Part shown: positions 1-6,858 of the stretch, piece after piece
Layout: every line of letters starts with the position of its first letter
Numbering within the stretch: position 1 is the stretch's first letter
NCBI GenBank assembly: GCA_964384415.1
Contig: CAYLMV010000136.1
Location: 1-9,155 of the forward strand
Origin: JAGVPT01 sp964384415
GTDB taxonomy: Bacteria; Bacteroidota; Ignavibacteria; UBA10030; UBA8401
DNA: 9,155 bases
Reading direction: 5' to 3'
Program-made: the position numbers and the translations under genes
The notes under the pieces: generated by a model
Told to the model about the DNA's origin: nothing
The model's input: only the letters and a program-made list of their open reading frames with translations
Databases searched by the model: none

Positions 1-1060
1 CGCCTATCTGCTGTATGAGCCGCCTCTCCTTTTTCTTCATCAAGAATTCAAGAACATTCGGCGGGAAAGAAGGAGCGATGATAATCTCGGTAAAAATTTG
101 GTTGATGATTTCCGCAGCCGCCATGTCGATGGGCCGGTTCACGGCAACGATTCCACCGTACGCGGATTTGGAATCGGTCGCGAGGGAACGTTGGTACGCT
201 TCGAAGATCGTCGCTCCTGTTCCAACCCCGCACGGATTCGTGTGCTTGATGATGACCGAAGTCGGCGCGTCAAATTCCGAAAGGAGCTGAACGGCCGCCG
301 TCGTGTCGATAATGTTGTTATACGAGAGCTCTTTTCCGTGAAGCTTCTTAAAGCAATGTTCAAAATTTCCATAGAGCGCAGCTCTCTGATGGGGATTCTC
401 TCCGTAACGAAGGTCGAATATTTTTTCAAGCGAAAGAGTCAGCGTCTCTGGGAAATCCTGAGAACCTCCTCCTTCACGCCGCAGGTAGTCGGCGATCATC
501 GAATCGTAGTGTGCCGTGTGCCGGAAAACATCTTTTGCCAGCCTCAGGCAGGTCTCTTCGCTGATGGAGCCGCTTCGTTCACGAAGCTCATTGATGATCG
601 CCGGGTAGCTTTTCGGGTTCGCGACGACGCACGTGAAACGGTAATTCTTCGCCCCCGACCGGAGCATCGCGGGCCCGCCGATATCGATCTGCTCGATGGC
701 GTCGTCCAAAGTTACGCCGCTTTTCTGAATGGTCTCTTTGAATGGATAGAGATTCACGACGACGAGATCGAAGGGTTGAATATGGAGGTCATCGAGCTGC
801 TTACGGTGAACCGGATTGTCGCGAATGGCCAGCAGCCCCGCATGGATGCCGGGATGGAGGGTCTTCACCCGGCCGTCCAAAATCTCCGGAAAGCCGGTGA
901 TTTCAGAGACTTGTTTGACAGGGATTTTTGCGGACGAAAGGAGCGAGTACGTTCCCCCCGTCGAAACGATCTCTACGCCTAATCGCTGCAGTTCTGCCGC
1001 AAACTCGACGATCCCATCTTTATTTGAAACGCTCAGAAGCGCCCGGCGGATCTTCAGCAA
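1..1060 (-). CDS. purH: Bifunctional AICAR transformylase / IMP cyclohydrolase PurH (3' end cut off by window edge)
   Basis: PurH catalyses the last two steps of IMP synthesis in the cytoplasm: formylation of AICAR with 10-formyl-THF, then ring closure. I translated the minus strand; 353 codons are present, about two thirds of the usual 510-530 residues, and the C-terminal part of the transformylase domain lies beyond the left edge. The N-terminal MGS-like cyclohydrolase domain (about residues 1-150) shows RRALLSVSNK, STGGTY, GRVKTLHPG, NLYPF and IDIGGPAMLR. The transformylase domain starts near residue 190 with LRYGENPHQ and contains the catalytic KHTNPCG motif at about 272-278 (Lys272, His273). 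The start chosen is the TTG at 1060-1058, because AAAGAGG sits 6 nt upstream and the protein then begins at the family's conserved N terminus. It lies 20 bp after the purN stop, so the two are very probably cotranscribed. Identification is secure; only the exact start carries mild doubt. Confidence 0.97.
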   Translation of the reverse strand, partial: MLKIRRALLSVSNKDGIVEFAAELQRLGVEIVSTGGTYSLLSSAKIPVKQVSEITGFPEILDGRVKTLHPGIHAGLLAIRDNPVHRKQLDDLHIQPFDLVVVNLYPFKETIQKSGVTLDDAIEQIDIGGPAMLRSGAKNYRFTCVVANPKSYPAIINELRERSGSISEETCLRLAKDVFRHTAHYDSMIADYLRREGGGSQDFPETLTLSLEKIFDLRYGENPHQRAALYGNFEHCFKKLHGKELSYNNIIDTTAAVQLLSEFDAPTSVIIKHTNPCGVGTGATIFEAYQRSLATDSKSAYGGIVAVNRPIDMAAAEIINQIFTEIIIAPSFPPNVLEFLMKKKERRLIQQIG

Positions 1061-1080
1061 TGCAAACCTCTTTGTACTGG

Positions 1081-1701
1081 TCAATCGTGTATTGACACGA
1101 TGCCGTTGTCGATACGTATCTTGTTGCCCGCAAATAATTCCACGGCGCGCGGGAGAATCCGGTGCTCGATCGCCAGAACTTTACCGGCGAGCGACTCCGA
1201 CGAATCGTTCTCTTCGACGGGGATAGACTCCTGTATTACGATCGGGCCGTGATCAAATTCTTCATCAACGACATGAACCGTCGCGCCTGATCGCTTCGCA
1301 TGCTGCGCGATGACGGCTTCATGCACATGATGCCCGTACATCCCTTGCCCTCCGAAGTCGGGCAGCAGCGCCGGGTGCACGTTGATGATTCTGTTTCGGA
1401 AACGTCTGATGATTCGCGGATCGAGTTTCTTCATGTAGCCGGCGAGGACAATAAAATCGGCGCCATGCGAATCGAGACTCGCAAGAACCTCGTTCGTGAA
1501 TGCATCCTGTGACGGAAATTGCTTCTGGCTGAGATGGAGTGCCGGGATCTGCAACGAGCGGGCCAGGGCTATTGCTCCCGCGTCGGAATTGTTGCTGATG
1601 AGAACAACAATTTTCGCGTTGACATTTCTTGTTGTGAGTGCATCGGCCAACGCATGAAAATTAGAGCCGCGTCCCGAAGCGAATACCGCGATCGATAACA
1701 A
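1081..1701 (-). CDS. purN: Phosphoribosylglycinamide formyltransferase PurN
   Basis: PurN transfers the formyl group of 10-formyl-THF to GAR, giving FGAR, the third step of purine synthesis, in the cytoplasm. The 206-residue protein has normal family length. The phosphate-binding GRGSN loop is at residues 10-14. The catalytic triad is visible as Asn107 and His109 in INVHPALLP and Asp150 in DEEFDHGP. The stretch after it (GGQGMYGHHVHEAV) matches the family folate/substrate loop. The start is a TTG at 1701-1699: an in-frame TAG lies three codons upstream, and the N terminus MLSIAVFASGRGSN fits the family exactly. The upstream Shine-Dalgarno is weak (TGGA-like). It is the first gene of a purN-purH operon read from the promoter at 1736-1764. 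Confidence 0.97.
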   Translation of the reverse strand: MLSIAVFASGRGSNFHALADALTTRNVNAKIVVLISNNSDAGAIALARSLQIPALHLSQKQFPSQDAFTNEVLASLDSHGADFIVLAGYMKKLDPRIIRRFRNRIINVHPALLPDFGGQGMYGHHVHEAVIAQHAKRSGATVHVVDEEFDHGPIVIQESIPVEENDSSESLAGKVLAIEHRILPRAVELFAGNKIRIDNGIVSIHD

Positions 1702-1735
1702 TGGGAACTATCCACACATGCAATTTTCAATTGTG

Positions 1736-1764
1736 AATGTAATCATAAATGACTGATTTGTCAA
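1736..1764 (-). promoter_or_regulatory. Sigma70-type promoter for purN-purH
   Basis: On the minus strand a perfect -35 box TTGACA (1764-1759) is followed after 17 nt by TACATT (1741-1736, 4 of 6 matches to TATAAT). This predicts a transcript start near 1729 and a leader of about 28 nt before the TTG of purN, too short for a purine riboswitch. The box and spacer are covered by an imperfect dyad (AATCAT/ATGATT outer arms, TGAC/GTCA inner arms, 1741-1769) that could be an operator. Position and spacing are seen; activity is inferred. Confidence 0.55.
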
Positions 1765-1803
1765 TGATTTCCGGCTATTCTTGAGCATTATTTCGAAGAG
1801 AAG

Positions 1804-1828
1804 GAAGAAAAAAGGAGCCGCGAAGCGG
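1804..1828 (-). terminator. Possible weak intrinsic terminator after sodC
   Basis: Read on the minus strand, a short GC hairpin (CCGC, loop TTC, GCGG; 1828-1818) is followed after four bases by a run of six T. It lies about 275 bp after the sodC stop and just before the purN promoter, a sensible place to end sodC transcription. The stem is only 4 bp and the gap to the T-run is not ideal, so this is a weak call. Confidence 0.25.
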
Positions 1829-1896
1829 GGGGAGAGGGGTGATTGGGAGGATTGGCAGAACCGGAGTGCGGTATAGAGGCAGAGAGATGTATGACA

Positions 1897-1932
1897 GGAG
1901 AAAAGCGGTCAGACAAGGGGGCCGCTTTCTCC
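1897..1932. repeat. Inverted repeat (11-bp stem with one bulge) in the sodC-purN spacer
   Basis: The arms are GGAGAAAAGCGG (1897-1908) and CCGCTTTCTCC (1922-1932), complementary except for one extra A, with a 13-nt loop containing five G. On the plus strand it is followed by CTTTTCCCTT, not a clean T-run. It may be a transcript-end or mRNA-stability hairpin for sodC read on the minus strand, or have no role. Confidence 0.4.
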
Positions 1933-2103
1933 CTTTTCCCTTCCCAGCCCGGCGGAGAGACTTATACTTCCAGGCTGAATCGGAGAGCCTCCTCCGCGGA
2001 GGTCCATCGTTTCAACCATGCGCGCCATTGCCAATACTTGTCTCCCCCGAGAAGGAAAAGTTACGGCTTTAAACAGGCCCGCTCGTCGACCATCTTCGAA
2101 TAA

Positions 2104-2655
2104 CTATTTGGCTACCCCGATTACGCCGCATGCGACGCGGGCGCCGGCTGCTCCGGTTGGCTGTGTCTTAAGATCATCTTCCTTTTCGTGGACGATAACA
2201 CCGCGGCCGACGATCGAATTCTTCCCGCTGAATGAGATCATCGAGTCGACATAATCGAGGTGCGCTTTTCCATCCTTGTCTGCCTCGATGTTGCCAAGGT
2301 CGCCTACATGACGCTGCTCGCTCGCCGGCATGCTGTGGGGCATTCCGTTGGGATTGAAATGACCACCCGCAGATGAGCCGTCATCTGAACTGCAATCTCC
2401 GAACTCATGGATGTGGAAACCGTGCTTGCCGGGCGTCAACCCGGTGAGGTCTGCGATGATATGAACGCCCCCTTCGACTGCTTCGAACTTGACAATCCCG
2501 GAGACGGAATTTCCTTTTGTTGGATGGAGGACGGCGATGCAACGTGTGATACCACCCTTCATTTCCATGCGCTCCATTTGGCCGAAGGCGGCCCCAACAA
2601 TGAAAGGAGTTAAGAATATCAATGCTGCGCTTCTGAGGATCTTGGGATTATCCAT
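2104..2655 (-). CDS. sodC: Exported Cu/Zn superoxide dismutase
   Basis: SodC converts superoxide to hydrogen peroxide and oxygen outside the cytoplasmic membrane. The 183-residue precursor has all family ligands. Copper: His81 and His83 (GFHIHEFGDC), His99 and His156. Zinc: His99 (bridging), His107, His116 and Asp119 (HVGDLGN). The active-site arginine is Arg173 (ARVACG), and Cys88/Cys176 form the expected disulfide. Residues 1-25 look like a Sec signal peptide, with a likely cut after AFG (residue 25), so the mature enzyme is periplasmic. I chose ATG at 2655 because AAGGAG lies 5 nt upstream; an ATG 30 nt further upstream stays open but has no ribosome site and would spoil the signal peptide. 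It is transcribed alone, divergently from the kinase at 3094. All residues needed for activity are present. Confidence 0.95.
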   Translation of the reverse strand: MDNPKILRSAALIFLTPFIVGAAFGQMERMEMKGGITRCIAVLHPTKGNSVSGIVKFEAVEGGVHIIADLTGLTPGKHGFHIHEFGDCSSDDGSSAGGHFNPNGMPHSMPASEQRHVGDLGNIEADKDGKAHLDYVDSMISFSGKNSIVGRGVIVHEKEDDLKTQPTGAAGARVACGVIGVAK

Positions 2656-2701
2656 AAGTCTCCTTGTGTTTTGTGTTGGAATCAATTGCGAGTACTAAAC
2701 A

Positions 2702-2766
2702 ATTTGCCTTCCTGGTTGATTCTACCATTTGCAACCACGTTTTGGTACATGATGAATTTGGCAAAT
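2702..2766. repeat. Nested inverted repeats upstream of sodC
   Basis: Outer arms ATTTGCC (2702-2708) and GGCAAAT (2760-2766) enclose inner arms GGTTG (2714-2718) and CAACC (2732-2736). They lie 47 to 111 bp upstream of the sodC start, where an operator or leader hairpin could be. The arms are short (7 and 5 bp), so chance is possible. Confidence 0.3.
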
Positions 2767-2978
2767 CGAAAGGAGGGATGAACGAATTTCTAAGCTCACG
2801 GAATAATATAGAATTAACTCTAAAGAAGCAAAAAGAGAAGAAACGTTAATCGGAACGGCGAAAGCAGCGAAGTAATCTCACATAAAACCAGGGAATTGCC
2901 TCTGCCAAAGGCATTCCATCGGAGGGCAAAATCGACCTGCAATGACGTGCACTTCAAAAGAGCTGCGCGGTCTCCCTG

Positions 2979-3009
2979 TTGGATTTCCACCTTTTATTGT
3001 ATAAGTTTG
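2979..3009 (+). promoter_or_regulatory. Candidate Bacteroidetes-type promoter for the sensor kinase
   Basis: TAAGTTTG (3002-3009) matches the Bacteroidetes -7 element TAnnTTTG exactly, and TTGG (2979-2982) lies 19 nt upstream, at the place of the -33 TTTG element. The predicted transcript start is near 3016, giving a leader of roughly 80 nt before the ATG at 3094. The -33 match is only partial. Confidence 0.35.
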
Positions 3010-3093
3010 AGATGGGATTACCTTGCCGGGTTAATCTCTTCCGTTGCGTTGCCAAAAGTTCAACAGGGCCACGGACTGCATTTTTCATAAGCC

Positions 3094-6000
3094 ATGAATC
3101 ATCATTCAAAGGAGCTTGCGATCAAATCGCCGTTGTTCGCCCTCTGGATATTGCTCGTGCTGAGCACTTTCTGCTGGTCTCCCTCCTTAAGTCAAACCTA
3201 TTCCTTCAAACATTATTCTTCGGCCGATGGGCTAGAGCTCTCGTCAGTAAGTACGGTCTTTCAGGATTCGAGGGGTTCACTCTGGTTTGGGGGCATCGGA
3301 GGCGCTTTTCGGTACGATGGCGATCGATTCATTCCGTATTTAACGGAGGGAAAAGAACGTTCAGTTGTAACAAAATTTGGGGAAGGAGGGGACGGAACCA
3401 TCTGGGCGGCAACGGAGGGAAACGGGATTGCAAAGATTCGTTATGGCGACAACAACAGTCTTGAGTGGATGACATCAGGCGGGAAAGTGTTACCCAGTGA
3501 TTCCGTCTATTCTCTGCTTTCCGACCCCGAAGGCGGCATGTGGATCGGGACGAGGGCCGGGGCATTGGTTCTTTGGGGGGATGGTTCATCAAGTTACATC
3601 AAGAAGACGTCTGGACTTTACACTGATTGGGTGCGTGGGATCGGGAGAGATCAAAGCGGGGCGGTCTGGATTGCGACAACGGGGGGCATTACACGGCTAA
3701 CGGTGCGTGAACATAAAATCATTTTACGAGAAAAACTATATCAGGCATACGTCATCGCCCTGACGGTTCGGAAGGATGGAACTGTTGTCTTCGGTACGAA
3801 TGAAGGCACGGACAAAGAGAACAAGGGGATTTTTGCGTACAAGAATAATATTTTGAAACGGATTATTGGATATGACGATATTTCTGAGCCGCTCAAACCT
3901 CAGACGATCTATGAAGATTCTAAGGGAGTATTGTGGATTGGGACGACCCGGGGATGTGTACTCCAGAGCGGCAATACGATAACGCGAATTCGTACTGCGC
4001 AGGGACTCTCCAATGAATCGATTGGTGGAGTTTTGGAGGATCGGGAAGGTTCGGTTTGGCTGGCCACAGGAAATGGGGCGATGAAATTGCCTAGACGCTA
4101 TGCACTCAATTATACGGAATTGCAGGGACTGGTCGGGACCATCCTGCTGACAGTTCTTGCGGACAAATCTAACAATATCTGGTTCGGTGGTTATTCTCCT
4201 CTTCAGGAAATCGGGGCGGACGGCAGGATTAAGCCGCTTCACAATCAGCAATTGCTCGGCTCCAGGGCAGTCTATTCACTCGCCGAAGATACTAAAGGGA
4301 ATGTGTGGATCGGGACCGGTGATGGACTGCTGGTGTATGATGGCAGCAAATTTTCTCAGCAAACTTTGGGTCCGAATCCTTCGACGCGGTTCGTCCATTC
4401 GATTGCCAAAGGGCAGAATGAAGGAGTATGGGTTGGGTTAAGGGGAGAAATTCTCAATATTCGAAGAACGGAAATCGTCTGCTCGTACAATCAACACAAC
4501 GGAGTGGCGGATGCTGACATTGTTGGTTTAATGGTCGATGATCGTGGCCGGCTCTGGTTTGCTGCTGACGGAGAAGGGGGAGGTATCATTGAAAATGGTG
4601 CAGTAACTCGATTTGGATCGAAGAATGGACTCCCAAGTGATGATGTCGAATCGATCACAGAAGATACCATGGGGAGAATATGGATCATTACCGCCGGGGG
4701 AGTCGCCTATTGGAAGGATGGCAAGTTCTATCGATTGACCTCCAGCCAATTTCCTTACCAGCACCTGAGAGTCACTTCTATTCATCAAGACGGCAATGGG
4801 CATCTTTGGTTTGGAACTTGGTTCGGTGTTATCGAGTGGTCGGATTCGGTGCTCGCCCATTATGATACCCGGGATGGGTTAGCGGCAGATTTTGTCAACG
4901 CCATTGCCGAGGACAGCAGCGGAAATCTCTGGTTAGGAACGGGGGGAGGTTTAACAGAACTCCCAAAAAAGGCGCGCATTTCTTCAATTCCCCTACCGGC
5001 GCTTTCTATCAATCGAATATCTGATGAAGGAGAGATGAAGGTTCTGACTGGGCAGACGCGCCTCTCATATGACGAGCGAACAGTTATTTTTCAGGTATCG
5101 TCGATGAGCTACTTCGATGAGCGAAACATGGAATTTCAATATATGCTCCACGGCATTGAGCAGAGCTGGAATCCGCCGACAAAGCAACGGATAGCCCGGT
5201 ACACGACATTGCCTCCCGGGTCGTATACCCTACGGGTCAGAGGCCGCAATCGGAACGGCGCGTGGACTGAAGCGGGCGCCTATCCTTTTGAAATACTCCC
5301 TCCCTACTGGGCGACCTGGTGGTTTCGCTTTTCAGTCGTGTCGGCCATTGCTGCTTTCCTGTTTGCGCTGTACCGGTATCGCGTGTCAAAACTCCTGGAG
5401 CTTGAACGGCTTCGTCTCCGGATCGCCACCGATCTTCACGATGAGATCGGAAGTTACCTCGGAAGTATCGCCCTCGAAAGCGAGATCATGCAAAGAAAAC
5501 TGCAAGTCTCTGAGGAGGTGAAACAGCGTCTTGGAAAAATCGCCGCCCTCAGCCGCAGGACCGCGGAAGCGATGAGGGATATTGTCTGGGTGATCAACCC
5601 TGAACACGATTCGATGGAAACGCTGGAAGTGAAAATAAAGGAGGTGGCAGCTCAGATGCTGAAGGGCATCCCCCATAGCATTGTTGTATCCTCGGATACT
5701 CCCACCGAGATCCTCGATTTGGATTTTAAGCGAAATCTCTATCTTGTGTACAAAGAGGTTCTCCACAATATTCTCAAACACTCGCATGCGACACAGGTAG
5801 ATATCGTTGTTGAGCAAAAGAAGAAACAGATGATGTTGAAAATAGCGGACAACGGCGTCGGGTTCAACGAGCAGGCAGTGACACATGGCAACGGGCTGAA
5901 AAACATCCGAACCCGGGCGGCGAAAATGGGGGCACATCTTTCTCTTTCGAGTGCGGCGGGGTCGGGAACAACTATTGAGCTGAGTTCGAATATACCGTGA
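3094..6000 (+). CDS. Two-propeller (Reg_prop/Y_Y_Y) sensor histidine kinase, HisKA_3 family
   Basis: A 968-residue membrane sensor kinase. Residues 1-34 look like a signal peptide (hydrophobic core 13-26, likely cut after SLS). Then come 14 propeller motifs of the Reg_prop type (WIGT-like), with key Trp at 64, 104, 150, 192, 281, 322, 363, 405, 446, 488, 530, 572 and 613, plus a degenerate one at Val232; fourteen fits two seven-bladed propellers. A Y_Y_Y domain covers about 668-733, and a single membrane helix about 743-762. The HisKA_3 dimerisation domain has its phosphoacceptor at His782 (DLHDEIGS) and the family WVINP motif at 832-836. HATPase_c shows Asn892 in the N box, ADNGVG at 918-923 and GNGLKNI at 932-938. 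The sensor part should face the periplasm and signal to the cytoplasmic kinase. The layout resembles Bacteroides hybrid two-component sensors, but without the fused receiver and DNA-binding parts, which are encoded next door. ATG 3094 has no upstream Shine-Dalgarno. The ligand is unknown. Confidence 0.93.
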   Translation: MNHHSKELAIKSPLFALWILLVLSTFCWSPSLSQTYSFKHYSSADGLELSSVSTVFQDSRGSLWFGGIGGAFRYDGDRFIPYLTEGKERSVVTKFGEGGDGTIWAATEGNGIAKIRYGDNNSLEWMTSGGKVLPSDSVYSLLSDPEGGMWIGTRAGALVLWGDGSSSYIKKTSGLYTDWVRGIGRDQSGAVWIATTGGITRLTVREHKIILREKLYQAYVIALTVRKDGTVVFGTNEGTDKENKGIFAYKNNILKRIIGYDDISEPLKPQTIYEDSKGVLWIGTTRGCVLQSGNTITRIRTAQGLSNESIGGVLEDREGSVWLATGNGAMKLPRRYALNYTELQGLVGTILLTVLADKSNNIWFGGYSPLQEIGADGRIKPLHNQQLLGSRAVYSLAEDTKGNVWIGTGDGLLVYDGSKFSQQTLGPNPSTRFVHSIAKGQNEGVWVGLRGEILNIRRTEIVCSYNQHNGVADADIVGLMVDDRGRLWFAADGEGGGIIENGAVTRFGSKNGLPSDDVESITEDTMGRIWIITAGGVAYWKDGKFYRLTSSQFPYQHLRVTSIHQDGNGHLWFGTWFGVIEWSDSVLAHYDTRDGLAADFVNAIAEDSSGNLWLGTGGGLTELPKKARISSIPLPALSINRISDEGEMKVLTGQTRLSYDERTVIFQVSSMSYFDERNMEFQYMLHGIEQSWNPPTKQRIARYTTLPPGSYTLRVRGRNRNGAWTEAGAYPFEILPPYWATWWFRFSVVSAIAAFLFALYRYRVSKLLELERLRLRIATDLHDEIGSYLGSIALESEIMQRKLQVSEEVKQRLGKIAALSRRTAEAMRDIVWVINPEHDSMETLEVKIKEVAAQMLKGIPHSIVVSSDTPTEILDLDFKRNLYLVYKEVLHNILKHSHATQVDIVVEQKKKQMMLKIADNGVGFNEQAVTHGNGLKNIRTRAAKMGAHLSLSSAAGSGTTIELSSNIP

Positions 6001-6010
6001 ACTCGGTATA
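5987..6010. repeat. Dyad repeat copy 1, overlapping the kinase stop codon
   Basis: The 20-nt sequence at 5987-6006 recurs at 6770-6789 with a single mismatch (T at 5998 versus A at 6781). Here it lies inside a perfect inverted repeat, TATACCG (5991-5997) and CGGTATA (6004-6010), with a 6-nt centre that contains the kinase TGA stop. It sits about 50 bp upstream of the regulator start. No T-run follows, so it does not look like a terminator. A regulator-binding site is the natural guess. Confidence 0.6.
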
Positions 6011-6058
6011 GTAAGTGTGATTGGATCCCTGTATCATAGGTGAATGCAGGATGCTACC

Positions 6059-6730
6059 ATGAAAACACAAAGGCAAACTAGCTTGAACCAGCTGGAAAAA
6101 ATTGACGTCTGGCTTGTGGAGGACAACGATGATTTTCGTTCGAGTATCGTTGAACTGATCAATGAGACCGATTCGATGAAATGCGAAAGATCGTTCTCGT
6201 CGTGCGAAGAAGCGATTGATCGCCTGAAGCACGACGAAGTGCCGGAAGTCATTCTGATGGACATCGGCTTGCCCGGCATGAACGGAGTCGAGGGTGTGAA
6301 GAAGGTGAAGATTCTGTCTCCCTCCACCGACGTGATCATGCTGACAGTCTACGACGATGATGAGAATGTCTTCCGCGCCATTTGCGCCGGGGCTTCGGGA
6401 TACTTGCTCAAGAATGCGCCCGCCGATTCGATCCTCAATGCCATCGGGGAAGTCTTGAAGGGGGGAGCGCCGATGAATGGCGCCATCGCCCGGAGAGTGC
6501 TTGAAATGTTTGCGAAGACCTCCGTTCCAAAATCGGAATACGGATTGACGCCCCGGGAAAAAGAAATTCTGCAGCTGCTGGTCGACGGGTTCACAATGAA
6601 GCAGATTGCCGAGAAACTATTTGTCAGTTACCACACCATCGATACCCACCAGAAGAACATCTACGTGAAGCTTCACGTCCACTCCCGCTCCGGCGCCGTG
6701 GCAAAAGCCCTCAAAGAAAACCTGCTCTAA
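6059..6730 (+). CDS. NarL/LuxR-type response regulator, partner of the upstream kinase
   Basis: A 223-residue cytoplasmic regulator with an N-terminal receiver domain (about 14-135) and a C-terminal LuxR-type helix-turn-helix (about 161-223). In the receiver, the acidic pair is Glu21/Asp22 (LVEDND), the phosphoacceptor Asp68 (LMDIGLPG), the switch Thr96 (MLTVYDD) and the conserved Lys118 (YLLKNAP). The DNA-binding part has LTPREKEIL and the recognition helix region VSYHTIDTHQKNIY, the usual NarL/FixJ pattern. It starts 58 bp after the kinase stop; HisKA_3 kinases normally pair with NarL-type regulators, so phosphotransfer from His782 of that kinase is very likely. I chose ATG 6059 because AGGA lies 7 nt upstream; ATG 6044, in frame and five codons earlier, is possible but has no well-placed ribosome site. 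Target genes are not shown by the sequence. Confidence 0.95.
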   Translation: MKTQRQTSLNQLEKIDVWLVEDNDDFRSSIVELINETDSMKCERSFSSCEEAIDRLKHDEVPEVILMDIGLPGMNGVEGVKKVKILSPSTDVIMLTVYDDDENVFRAICAGASGYLLKNAPADSILNAIGEVLKGGAPMNGAIARRVLEMFAKTSVPKSEYGLTPREKEILQLLVDGFTMKQIAEKLFVSYHTIDTHQKNIYVKLHVHSRSGAVAKALKENLL

Positions 6731-6769
6731 GCCTCCCTTTTCCATTTTTACCATACGTATCACAAAAAA

Positions 6770-6791
6770 CGAATATACCGAGAACTCGGGA
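6770..6791. repeat. Dyad repeat copy 2, upstream of the lipoprotein gene
   Basis: Positions 6770-6789 repeat 5987-6006 at 19 of 20 bases. In this copy the inner dyad is CCGAG (6778-6782), AA, CTCGG (6785-6789). It lies 40 bp after the regulator stop and about 70 bp upstream of the candidate promoter at 6859-6889, a position suited to an activator site. Being non-coding here, its identity with copy 1 is not explained by protein constraint. Confidence 0.6.
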
Positions 6792-6858
6792 TTGAGATGA
6801 GCATCCTGGTGTTGTAACTTTTGATTACGGTTGCCTTACGGAAGTTCCTGCCAGACCG

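Larger units (their letters stand above)
1702..2103. other. Intergenic spacer between sodC and purN
   Basis: No convincing gene. Short open frames between 1839 and 2103 give arginine- and proline-rich peptides without family features and no good ribosome binding site. The plus strand is strongly purine-rich from about 1795 to 1920 and turns pyrimidine-rich from 1922 to about 1950. Small dyads are at 1818-1828, 1897-1932 and 1991-2002 (CCTCCGCGGAGG, a perfect 12-nt palindrome). The purN promoter occupies the low-coordinate end. Confidence 0.7.
2656..3093. other. Divergent intergenic region between sodC and the sensor kinase
   Basis: About 440 bp with no convincing gene. Open frames here (for instance 2664-2849 and 2896-3090) lack family features and good ribosome sites. 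It holds nested inverted repeats upstream of sodC (2702-2766), a small TGCCT/AGGCA hairpin at 2897-2913, and a candidate promoter for the kinase at 2979-3009. No clear sodC promoter box was found on the minus strand. Confidence 0.65.

Noticed and set aside
98..982. Long plus-strand open frame of 294 codons
   Set aside because: It is fully antisense to purH, whose minus-strand translation shows unmistakable family motifs; the plus-strand product is Arg-rich with no recognisable domain.
1702..1735. Purine riboswitch upstream of purN
   Set aside because: The predicted leader is only about 28 nt, too short for a purine or PRPP-type aptamer.
1839..2103. Overlapping short open frames in the sodC-purN spacer
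   Set aside because: Low-complexity Arg/Pro-rich translations, competing frames and no ribosome sites; more likely chance frames in skewed sequence.
2778..2849. Possible 23-residue Lys-rich peptide after AAAGGAGG
   Set aside because: The Shine-Dalgarno is only one base from the ATG, too close for normal initiation, and the peptide has no recognisable feature.
5386..5937. Minus-strand open frame of 183 codons within the kinase gene
   Set aside because: It is antisense to the HisKA_3 and HATPase_c regions, which have clear catalytic motifs on the plus strand; its product has no family features.
5991..6010. Intrinsic terminator after the kinase
   Set aside because: The dyad is not followed by a T-run, its stem is only 7 bp with an AT-rich base, and a near copy occurs elsewhere, which fits a protein site better.
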